A DNA stretch of 11,026 bases from Desulfuromonadaceae bacterium (GTDB lineage: Bacteria > Desulfobacterota > Desulfuromonadia > Desulfuromonadales > Desulfuromonadaceae). Where the stretch lies: assembly GCA_027065245.1 (NCBI GenBank), contig JAMOOS010000174.1, forward strand, positions 1 through 11,026. The letters are read 5' to 3'. The position numbers and the translations under genes were made by a program. Shown here one piece after another: positions 1 to 5,646 of this stretch (position 1 is its first letter; each line of letters begins with the position of its first letter). The notes beneath the pieces are model-generated. The model searched no databases and had not been told where the DNA came from. It was given only the letters and a program-made list of their open reading frames with translations.

Positions 1-272
1 TGACTTTACGCTTCGAAGCGAAAATTAGCTGGTCGAAGACAAACGGTTTTGCAGCCGATTCAGGGAAAGTACAACAGGGGACCAGGCTTGTAACCACAGG
101 AGCATAGTGACCTACATCCGCTGATCAACTACCCAGCAAAAGTCTGCTTGCAAGCACGCAACACTTCACGACAACAGGCCGTTACACAGCTACGGTGGCA
201 ATGGCGTGCCCCGTGTCAGCATTCCCCACTGACCCCCCCGACGGGCAGTAACAAAAATTACCGCTCTACTAC
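1..272. other. Intergenic region beyond the symporter terminator, no gene seen
   Basis: I see no convincing gene in this stretch; short reading frames on either strand lack ribosome binding sites or run into the terminator. It contains two perfect 12-base palindromes with a shared GCTT-SS-AAGC core, at 9-20 and 145-156, and a nested imperfect inverted repeat at 207-247 (outer arms TGCCCCGT/ACGGGCA, inner arms GTCAG/CTGAC). No T-run follows the nested repeat on either strand, so it is not a standard terminator. The neighbouring gene to the left is outside the window. Confidence 0.5.
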
Positions 273-311
273 AAAAAAACAGCCCCCGGCGCTATCGCCA
301 GAGGCTGTTTT
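273..311 (-). terminator. Rho-independent terminator of the symporter operon
   Basis: Read on the minus strand, arms starting AAAACAGCC and ending GGCTGTTTT enclose a further seven pairs (two of them G-T) around a four-base ATAG loop. This gives a stem of about 16 base pairs followed directly by a run of seven T residues. It begins 26 bases after the symporter stop codon, the expected place for the end of the transcript. The A-run on the other side could give weaker function for plus-strand transcripts, but no plus-strand gene enters it within the window. Confidence 0.92.
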
Positions 312-337
312 AATCACGCTATGCAATCAGAAGCTGA

Positions 338-1942
338 TTACACGTCGTTGTGTACCCGATAAAGCAGCTCTTTGATCTCCTGAGAAGGCTCGGGAGTAGC
401 TTTGGATACCAGATACATGGTGATGAGAACCGCCGGAACACCGATTACCGCACTGGAAGTAAACGGAATGTAGTAGGCGATAATAGAAGTTTTGGGTACC
501 AGCATGGCACCGAAGGTTACTGCCAGACCAACACACATACCGGCGATAGCAGCTTCTTTGGTAGCACGGCTCCACCAGATCCCCATCAGGAACAGCGGGA
601 AGAAGGTGTTAGCTGCCAGAGAGAAGGCCACAGCGGTAATCTGAGCGATCAGCGCCGGCGGATTCAGGGCAACAACGATAATGGATACGCCGAGGATGAT
701 GGTACCAACACGGGCGATCTTCATCTTGGCTTCTTCAGTTGCATCAGGATTCAGAACACGATAGTAAATATCGTGAGCAAACGCGGCAGAACCGGCCATC
801 AGCAAACCACCAACGGTGGAGAATGCGGCCGAAACACCACCGGCAGCCAGGAAACCGGCAAACCACTCAGGCAGACCAGCCAGGGTAGCAGCGTTAACAA
901 CGATGGCATCCGGAGTGATTACACCGGAAGTACCGAGCAGGTTGGAAAACTTGGCAAAAGAAGCGTATGCCGGTGCAGTCCAGTATACCAGAGCGATACA
1001 GAACAGGCCCCAAACAACCTGCCAGCGCGCGTCGCTAACCTTGGGCACAACATAAAAACGTCCGATAACGTGGGGCAGACCGGCAGTACCCAGCATCAGA
1101 GTCATGCACAGGGCGAACCAGTGATACATGGTGTACTTGGCAAACGGCAGATAGTAGCTGGGCTCCGCTACTGCGGCAGCGATGCCGTTACCACTGTGAC
1201 CGATATCCCAGATGGCAGCACCGTAACCGATTTGCGGTACAGCCGAGAAATAACCGAGCTTGTTGGCGATAAAAAACAGCGGCAGGAAGAAGGTAATAAC
1301 GATAACCACATACTGAACCTGCATGTTTTTGGTAGCACCGAGCATACCAGAGATAAGAACATAAGCGAGGACAACGCCAGTACCTACTACAACCGAAGTC
1401 TTGTAGTCGATACCGAAAATCCAGTTGAACATCATACCGATACCTTTGTACTGGCCAACGGCGTACACAAAAGAGATCAGGATGGCGATCAACGCGGATA
1501 TCAGACGCGCGGTGGTGGAATAGTAGCGGTCACCGACGAAGTCAGGTGCAGTGTACTTACCATAGCGACGAATCTGACCGGCCATCATTACCAGCAACAG
1601 AACGTAACCACCGGTCCAACCGAGAACGTAGGAAATAGCAAAGTAGCCCTTGAGGTAGATCAGACCAGCCATACCCAGGTAGGAAGCTGCCGACATCCAG
1701 TTGGACGCGATAGCCATACCACCACCGATCTGACCGATACCGCGACCGGCAGCCCAGTAGTCATCGGTATCCTTCGCTTTGGCGAACACACCAACCAGAA
1801 CAAACAGAACCAACAGGGCAACCATCATGATGGCCGGAATAACTTTTACCGTACCTTCGGGGTTGAGGTTTTTAACCGCAAACGCGTTGGTCGCAATCAG
1901 TACCATAAACAGGGACAAGCCCCAATGCATAAATCTTTTCAT
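338..1942 (-). CDS. Sodium:solute symporter family permease, ActP-like (probable acetate/cation symporter)
   Basis: This 534-residue polytopic inner-membrane protein belongs to the sodium:solute symporter (SSS) family and most resembles the acetate permease ActP group. Residues 1-22 look like a cleavable signal peptide or first membrane segment, as in ActP (charged MKRF, hydrophobic core, ending AFA). About 13 further hydrophobic segments follow. The conserved block around 67-96 (GRGIG...NWMSAASYLG) and the small/serine-rich helix near 370-391 (SAAFSTVGGLLMAG...HDIY) match the cation-binding regions of the family. The ATG at 1942 is preceded by a GGGAG-type ribosome binding site and lies 18 bases after the small-subunit stop. 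A strong terminator follows. Codon use is strongly biased, with TTA, CTA and TCA avoided, suggesting high expression. Acetate is the best guess for substrate by family and by the likely acetate-oxidising host; other short carboxylates cannot be excluded. Confidence 0.9.
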   Translation of the reverse strand: MKRFMHWGLSLFMVLIATNAFAVKNLNPEGTVKVIPAIMMVALLVLFVLVGVFAKAKDTDDYWAAGRGIGQIGGGMAIASNWMSAASYLGMAGLIYLKGYFAISYVLGWTGGYVLLLVMMAGQIRRYGKYTAPDFVGDRYYSTTARLISALIAILISFVYAVGQYKGIGMMFNWIFGIDYKTSVVVGTGVVLAYVLISGMLGATKNMQVQYVVIVITFFLPLFFIANKLGYFSAVPQIGYGAAIWDIGHSGNGIAAAVAEPSYYLPFAKYTMYHWFALCMTLMLGTAGLPHVIGRFYVVPKVSDARWQVVWGLFCIALVYWTAPAYASFAKFSNLLGTSGVITPDAIVVNAATLAGLPEWFAGFLAAGGVSAAFSTVGGLLMAGSAAFAHDIYYRVLNPDATEEAKMKIARVGTIILGVSIIVVALNPPALIAQITAVAFSLAANTFFPLFLMGIWWSRATKEAAIAGMCVGLAVTFGAMLVPKTSIIAYYIPFTSSAVIGVPAVLITMYLVSKATPEPSQEIKELLYRVHNDV

Positions 1943-1960
1943 ATCAGAGTTCTCCCTTTC

Positions 1961-2305
1961 CTATTTGCCATGCTCAGCTTCGAGCTTGTCGATGAATTTG
2001 CAGTACCAGTAGCACAGGAAAATAAACAGCGCGATGCAGAACTGCGCAGAATACCACCAGTGGAACGGAAAACCGAGGAAATTGGTCTCAGTCAGGAAAC
2101 TCTTGCCCGATACCTGAGTAATTATCTCTCCGGTATTCAGCTTGACCTGCACGGTATCCGCAGAATCGGCCACCAGACGCAACAGGAACAGGAAGCCGTA
2201 AACGGCAACGAACCAAATAACGAGAATCTTCTTTTTCATCGCCACGTCCTTGGTCATGAACTCACCAACCGGCGCAAAAAAGTTAATGTTAATATCTTTC
2301 TCCAT
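1961..2305 (-). CDS. Symporter small subunit, DUF4212-like
   Basis: This 114-residue protein has two predicted membrane segments, about residues 26-44 and 83-103. Its C-terminal half (GFPFHWWYSAQ ... FIDKLEAEHG) resembles the small subunits (DUF4212) that pair with a subgroup of sodium:solute symporters. Such proteins sit in the membrane with the large permease; their exact role is not established. Compared with what I know of the family, it has an extra hydrophilic stretch of about 35 residues between the two spans and an N-terminal extension of about 20 residues. I chose the ATG at 2305 rather than the longer frame from 2359 because a strong AGGAGGT lies just upstream of 2305 and the extra 18 residues do not look like family sequence. 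It ends 18 bases before the symporter start, so the two are almost certainly co-translated. DUF485 (YjcH), the usual ActP partner, is an alternative but fits less well. Confidence 0.85.
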   Translation of the reverse strand: MEKDININFFAPVGEFMTKDVAMKKKILVIWFVAVYGFLFLLRLVADSADTVQVKLNTGEIITQVSGKSFLTETNFLGFPFHWWYSAQFCIALFIFLCYWYCKFIDKLEAEHGK

Positions 2306-2434
2306 ACCCTTACCTCCTTGGTGTAAAAAGCTTGCCAAGCACCACCTTAAGCAAACCACATAAATTACTCGTTTAACTTAAAAATAAGCAAACATTTCTA
2401 AATACATCCTCTTTTAACCGGCAACCTCCTTTCG

Positions 2435-2449
2435 TGTAAATACGTTACA
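2435..2449. repeat. Small dyad TGTAA-N5-TTACA in the gap before the small-subunit gene
   Basis: The gap between the 48-residue gene and the small-subunit gene (2306-2484) contains a perfect five-base inverted repeat with a five-base spacer. An imperfect dyad with a TACGTA centre lies at 2850-2865 upstream of the operon. The same gap has an isolated, nearly perfect ribosome-binding sequence (AAAGGAGGT on the minus strand, 2424-2432) with no start codon at normal spacing. A regulatory role is only a guess. Confidence 0.25.
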
Positions 2450-2484
2450 AGTTAGAACACAAAACCGCGTTTATCCATGTCCGG

Positions 2485-2631
2485 CTATTTCTCGCCATTG
2501 ATGATAGAGAACAGCGAGCGCCGCTTGCTCTCCTTACTCTCCTCGGCATCCATAAAAAAGGAAAAGGCAAAACATATCAGCGCCCCTCCGGTAATAATCC
2601 AACCCAGGATGTAATACAATGTGTTGTCCAT
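2485..2631 (-). CDS. 48-residue single-span membrane protein heading the symporter operon
   Basis: A complete ATG-to-TAG frame of 48 codons encodes a short N-terminus (MDNTLYY), one hydrophobic segment at about residues 8-27 (ILGWIITGGALICFAFSFF region), and a highly charged tail (DAEESKESKRRS). The ATG is preceded by AGGAGGT at a spacing of ten bases, one of the best ribosome binding sites in the window. It lies on the same strand as the symporter pair and ends about 180 bases before the small-subunit gene. I do not recognise the sequence. Very small single-span accessory proteins are known next to SSS symporters in related bacteria, so an accessory or stability role is plausible but inferred. 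The probable orientation is N-terminus out and charged tail in the cytoplasm. Confidence 0.75.
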   Translation of the reverse strand: MDNTLYYILGWIITGGALICFAFSFFMDAEESKESKRRSLFSIINGEK

Positions 2632-2648
2632 AACCGCTTATACCTCCT

Positions 2649-2673
2649 GTGACACCGGACTGGCCGGAATCAC
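2649..2673 (-). promoter_or_regulatory. Leader hairpin abutting the ribosome binding site of the 48-residue gene
   Basis: On the minus strand, GTGA-TT-CCGG pairs with CCGG-TG-TCAC around a five-base loop (CCAGT), with one mismatch and one G-T pair in the internal positions. The AGGAGG sequence of the 48-codon gene follows after a single base. A hairpin here could affect translation initiation or stabilise the 5' end of the message. There is no T-run, so it is not a terminator. Confidence 0.4.
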
Positions 2674-2712
2674 ATCATACGCAATAAAATTACCGCTTTT
2701 TTCCGTTGTTTA

Positions 2713-2741
2713 CTTATGCCACAGGCACTATTTCGGGTCAA
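2713..2741 (-). promoter_or_regulatory. Candidate sigma-70 promoter of the symporter operon
   Basis: On the minus strand TTGACC (2741-2736; five of six consensus bases) is separated by exactly 17 bases from CATAAG (2718-2713; four of six). Transcription would start near 2706, leaving a leader of about 75 bases before the ATG at 2631 that would include the hairpin at 2649-2673. The sequence upstream is AT-rich, as expected of a strong promoter. I found no sigma-54-type GG/GC element pair that fits better. Confidence 0.45.
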
Positions 2742-2885
2742 GTAAAATGTTGTTATAAAAATTGGGCATATCATTTATCACACAAAAACCAAATAAGATG
2801 AAAATTGTCATAAATATAGCCCATAAACAGTTTTTACCTTTTATTTCACAATGTTACGTACAATTATTTTAATCGGGATGTTTTT

Positions 2886-2903
2886 CACAGTCATCAAACT
2901 GTG
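2886..2903. repeat. Inverted repeat CACAGT-N6-ACTGTG
   Basis: A perfect six-base inverted repeat with a six-base spacer lies about 150 bases upstream of the candidate promoter. Its size and symmetry would suit a dimeric regulator's operator. As a transcript hairpin on the minus strand it is followed by A residues, not T, so it is not a terminator. Confidence 0.35.
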
Positions 2904-2970
2904 GTAGAACGGGATATTCACATCCGCTCTCATACCATTTCTTCTACCAGCGACAATGTCAATTTCAGCC

Positions 2971-2998
2971 ACTTTTGCCAAACCAATGGCAACAAAGT
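2971..2998. repeat. Imperfect inverted repeat downstream of the 599-residue gene
   Basis: Arms ACTTTTGCCA and TGGCAACAAAGT pair over ten base pairs with a two-base bulge and a six-base loop. It starts about 55 bases after the stop of the 599-residue gene. No T-run follows on the minus strand, so it may at most stabilise the 3' end of that message. The plus-strand reading is followed by TTTT but no plus-strand gene precedes it. Confidence 0.3.
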
Positions 2999-3051
2999 TT
3001 TATGCTGCCGCCGCAAGCAGATCGGTGTCGCAACCATGGCAAGACAGCCGA

Positions 3052-4851
3052 TTATTTTTTCAGATTGTCCAGAAGATCTGCGCCCAGACCGTTGCGCTGC
3101 AGATAATCACGTTCCAGCTCTTCCACATAAAAACGGTCCAGCCCGCTGTTAAGGAGAAAATCTTCGCGCATGTCCGCATCGGCATTGGTGATAATCTCCG
3201 GCAGTAACTCCTGCAGGTAAAACAGCTCTTTTTCCAAATTGATAAGCACTTCGTGAAACAATCCCTCGGGGAAAGGGGTACAGCGTACTCCGCGCCGCTG
3301 AAGCAGCATCTCTATTTCGTGGCTGAGACAACGTTGCTCGCGCCAGTGCATACTGCGGGCGTGTTTGCTGCGCAAATGCTCTTTAAGAGCATCGAGCATT
3401 AAGCTGTACATGGATTCATTTTCGCTGATAGTCCGCAGACCGTTGTACAGCTGCGTCATGGGCTGGCCGACATCAAGGGCGTTGCGCAGATATTCGATTT
3501 TTTTACGCCCGAAAGTACCGAGAAAACGATTCTTGAGCAGATCGTCAAACAGCAGCTGGCTGAACAGATTCTTCTGCAGTCGCTCCAGGGCCTTGTAACT
3601 ACGGCGAATGATATACAACATCTGCTCATCAATACGCACGCCAACCATGAAGGCCAGATTATTGATCTCCATGGCAGAGCTTTCGTAATGATCAAAATAA
3701 TCTATGATGGTGTTCATCCGCTCCAGCAACGCCACATCGGCACCGTTATGTACGCGTTCATCACAGGTTTTGCTGGTTTCCAGCAGTATTTGATCGAACA
3801 GGTAGTCGCGATTCTGCATGGCCTGTTTTTTGGCAAACAGCAGGCGCACCATATCTTCGCTACTGATGGAACTGTCAAAGGTCTGGCTTTCGTACAACAG
3901 GCTGGAAAGGATTTCACGCGTGCTGGCTATATACTCCTGCTCGCGGTCAACCATCTTTTCGTATTTTAGATAGTGGTCCAGCGGCTCGAACAGCGCTGCC
4001 GGGATTTTGTTGCGTGTTGCCAGAGTTTTCAGGCGGGTAAGACGGGCATTTTCCTGTCTGGTGATAGTACCTTTGTGGTGACAGGAGGTAAGGATGGCGC
4101 GATATTCATCCACCACCAGTTTGTTCTCGCGCTGGGCATACATAACAGCTATGCGGATACGCTGCTGCTGGTGTTCTTCTATGCCCAGACGATTCGCCAA
4201 CGCTTTGAGGTTGTCATATTCATCGTCGGGAATTGAGCGGTAAGTAAAATACAACTTACGAAACAAGTCGTGGTAGGCCTTGTGCTTTTTGTTGATAAGG
4301 CGCACCAGATACAGATGGCTACGATGACCAAGCAGACTGAACAGCTCATCCACCAGGCGGGCATCATCTGCCTCAGATACCCGCGCGGTACGTTTGAGCA
4401 CCTTGCCGAGGAGAAACAGCAGCCCCTCCTGCTGGGTCTGCAACGCCCCGTATACCGAACCGGTTACAAAAAAGAAACAGTTGCTGATGGCGTGTCCAGC
4501 CTCAAAAATCTCCCGGTAGCTCAGCTGGCCCATGGTAGCGTCGGAAAACACCAACTCGCCGTTATCGCGATAGCTGGCGCCAAAAAATATCAGTCTGTTA
4601 CGCACTTCCGGCTTGAGCAAATCGGCCAGGGGACAATCTATGCCGTGCATATATTCGCAAAAAGTACCGCCATTGCCCCAGTGGCTCAGCCCTTCCCGAT
4701 CCAGACGCATCTCATTGCCGGGGGAAAAAATGCGCAGGGTCTCGCCGTCGCGTTCATAAAAATGGCAGCACTCAGCGTCATGCGCGGCAACCGTAGCGTA
4801 AAATTCGATGGTATCGTCAACATGGCCGTGCAGGCGCAATTCCTGTTGCAT
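3052..4851 (-). CDS. Conserved hypothetical protein, 599 residues, mostly helical (resembles TIGR04442 family)
   Basis: I recognise no catalytic motif. The N-terminal 130 residues look like a mixed alpha/beta domain carrying five cysteines (28, 29, 65, 73, 125) and several histidines. The remainder, about 160-599, is rich in charged residues, leucine and tyrosine with a helical pattern and no membrane segment or signal peptide, so a soluble cytoplasmic protein is expected. The opening ELRLHGHVDD and overall length fit my memory of TIGR04442, a family of unknown function in Geobacter relatives; this could not be searched. The ATG at 4851 lies 15 bases after the hydrolase stop, with a weak GGTGA ribosome binding site, so it depends on upstream transcription and perhaps translational coupling. 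It is the last gene of the exporter/radical SAM cluster. Heterogeneous helical repeats suggest a scaffold or sensor role, but this is speculation. Confidence 0.8.
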   Translation of the reverse strand: MQQELRLHGHVDDTIEFYATVAAHDAECCHFYERDGETLRIFSPGNEMRLDREGLSHWGNGGTFCEYMHGIDCPLADLLKPEVRNRLIFFGASYRDNGELVFSDATMGQLSYREIFEAGHAISNCFFFVTGSVYGALQTQQEGLLFLLGKVLKRTARVSEADDARLVDELFSLLGHRSHLYLVRLINKKHKAYHDLFRKLYFTYRSIPDDEYDNLKALANRLGIEEHQQQRIRIAVMYAQRENKLVVDEYRAILTSCHHKGTITRQENARLTRLKTLATRNKIPAALFEPLDHYLKYEKMVDREQEYIASTREILSSLLYESQTFDSSISSEDMVRLLFAKKQAMQNRDYLFDQILLETSKTCDERVHNGADVALLERMNTIIDYFDHYESSAMEINNLAFMVGVRIDEQMLYIIRRSYKALERLQKNLFSQLLFDDLLKNRFLGTFGRKKIEYLRNALDVGQPMTQLYNGLRTISENESMYSLMLDALKEHLRSKHARSMHWREQRCLSHEIEMLLQRRGVRCTPFPEGLFHEVLINLEKELFYLQELLPEIITNADADMREDFLLNSGLDRFYVEELERDYLQRNGLGADLLDNLKK

Positions 4852-4866
4852 GATAAATCACCAGAG

Positions 4867-5643
4867 TTACAGGGTTATTGTCAAACCGTCGTAGGCATAT
4901 TCTACGTTGTCCGGCAATTCCGCGCTATGGCGCACATAATCGACATCGTGACTCAAATGGGTCAGCACTACCCGCTTCGCCTCCAGACGCTGCGCCACGC
5001 CAATTGCCTGAGCCACAGTAAAATGGGTGGCATGAGCGCGAAAGCGCAAGCCATCGATCACCAGCACTTCCAGGTTCTGCAACAGCGGCCACGAATGCTC
5101 CGGCACTGCGCTGCAATCGGTGAGGTAAGCCAGCGGCCCAATCCGATAGCCGAGGACATTGCGCCGGCCATGGATAATATCTATCGGTTCCACCAGACGG
5201 CCAAACAGATCAAGCGGGCCGTCGATAACCCGTGGTTCCAGCCGCGGCAGAAACGTTTTGCTGTTGCCGGGAGCAAAAACATAACCGAAACAGCGCGACA
5301 ACCGTTCTATCAGGGGCCGTGAACCATACACAGGTATATTTTCCCCCGACAGGGCGTTGAACATGCGCAGATCATCTATCCCGTGCACATGATCAGCATG
5401 GCCATGAGTGTACAACACCGCGTCTATACGGCTGATGTGGTTATCCAGCGACTGCTGGCGCAAATCCGGCGAGGTGTCGATGAGAACATTACGCCCGTTC
5501 CACGATAGCAACGCGCTGCAACGGCTGCGGCGGTTACGCCTTTCTGCCGAAGTACACACCGGACAGTCGCAGCCGATAACCGGCACGCCGGTACTGGTGC
5601 CGGAACCGAGAATGGTAATTGTAATACCGTTTGCGTCAGCCAT
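4867..5643 (-). CDS. PhnP-like metallo-beta-lactamase-fold hydrolase
   Basis: This 258-residue soluble protein belongs to the metallo-beta-lactamase superfamily, in the group containing PhnP, a cyclic phosphodiesterase. The N-terminus has the glycine-rich GSGTSTGVP turn followed by Cys25-x-Cys27-x2-Cys30, which in PhnP binds a structural zinc. The catalytic HxHxDH motif is complete (His80, His82, Asp84, His85, then VHGIDDLR), and the C-terminal LTHLSHDVDY (His229, His232) supplies further conserved residues, so the enzyme should be active. No phosphonate (C-P lyase) genes are nearby, so a PhnP role in phosphonate breakdown is unlikely; a broader phosphodiester, for example a cyclic phosphate or nucleotide fragment, is more probable. 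The ATG at 5643 follows the radical SAM stop by three bases, with GGAAG as ribosome binding site inside the preceding gene's end. Confidence 0.88.
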   Translation of the reverse strand: MADANGITITILGSGTSTGVPVIGCDCPVCTSAERRNRRSRCSALLSWNGRNVLIDTSPDLRQQSLDNHISRIDAVLYTHGHADHVHGIDDLRMFNALSGENIPVYGSRPLIERLSRCFGYVFAPGNSKTFLPRLEPRVIDGPLDLFGRLVEPIDIIHGRRNVLGYRIGPLAYLTDCSAVPEHSWPLLQNLEVLVIDGLRFRAHATHFTVAQAIGVAQRLEAKRVVLTHLSHDVDYVRHSAELPDNVEYAYDGLTITL

Positions 5644-5646
5644 GAT

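Larger units (their letters stand above)
2632..3051. other. AT-rich intergenic region between the two transcription units
   Basis: This stretch of about 420 bases has no convincing gene. It is visibly richer in A and T than the flanking coding DNA, especially 2740-2880. It holds the candidate symporter-operon promoter, a hairpin next to the first ribosome binding site, a TATCA-direct repeat at 2769-2780, an imperfect dyad at 2850-2865 and two inverted repeats nearer the 599-residue gene, entered separately. The part close to 3051 shows no hairpin followed by T residues on the minus strand, so how transcription from the upstream operon ends is unclear. Confidence 0.6.

Noticed and set aside
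1..272. A structured RNA gene or riboswitch at the left edge
   Set aside because: I compared it by eye with tmRNA, RNase P, SRP RNA and cyclic-di-GMP riboswitch signatures and saw no match.
148..375. 75-codon plus-strand frame at the left edge
   Set aside because: It runs through the symporter terminator and into the symporter's 3' end, with no ribosome binding site and an unlikely composition.
350..2326. 658-codon open frame on the plus strand
   Set aside because: It is the exact codon-register shadow of the symporter and small-subunit genes, which match known families; it has no recognisable domain.
2326..2345. GCTTGGCAAGC followed by TTTTT on the minus strand, as an internal terminator
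   Set aside because: The stem is only about four base pairs with a three-base loop, too weak, and it would cut the operon just before the small subunit's ribosome binding site.
2306..2359. Upstream extension of the small-subunit gene by 18 codons
   Set aside because: The ATG at 2305 has AGGAGGT just upstream; the extension covers that site and is not family-like.
2901..3207. Two overlapping 83-codon plus-strand frames and a 35-codon minus-strand frame near 2938-3045
   Set aside because: None has a ribosome binding site or recognisable sequence; the plus-strand ones run into the 3' end of the 599-residue gene.
4270..5322. 350-codon plus-strand frame
   Set aside because: Shadow of the 599-residue and hydrolase genes in the same codon register; no family resemblance or ribosome binding site.
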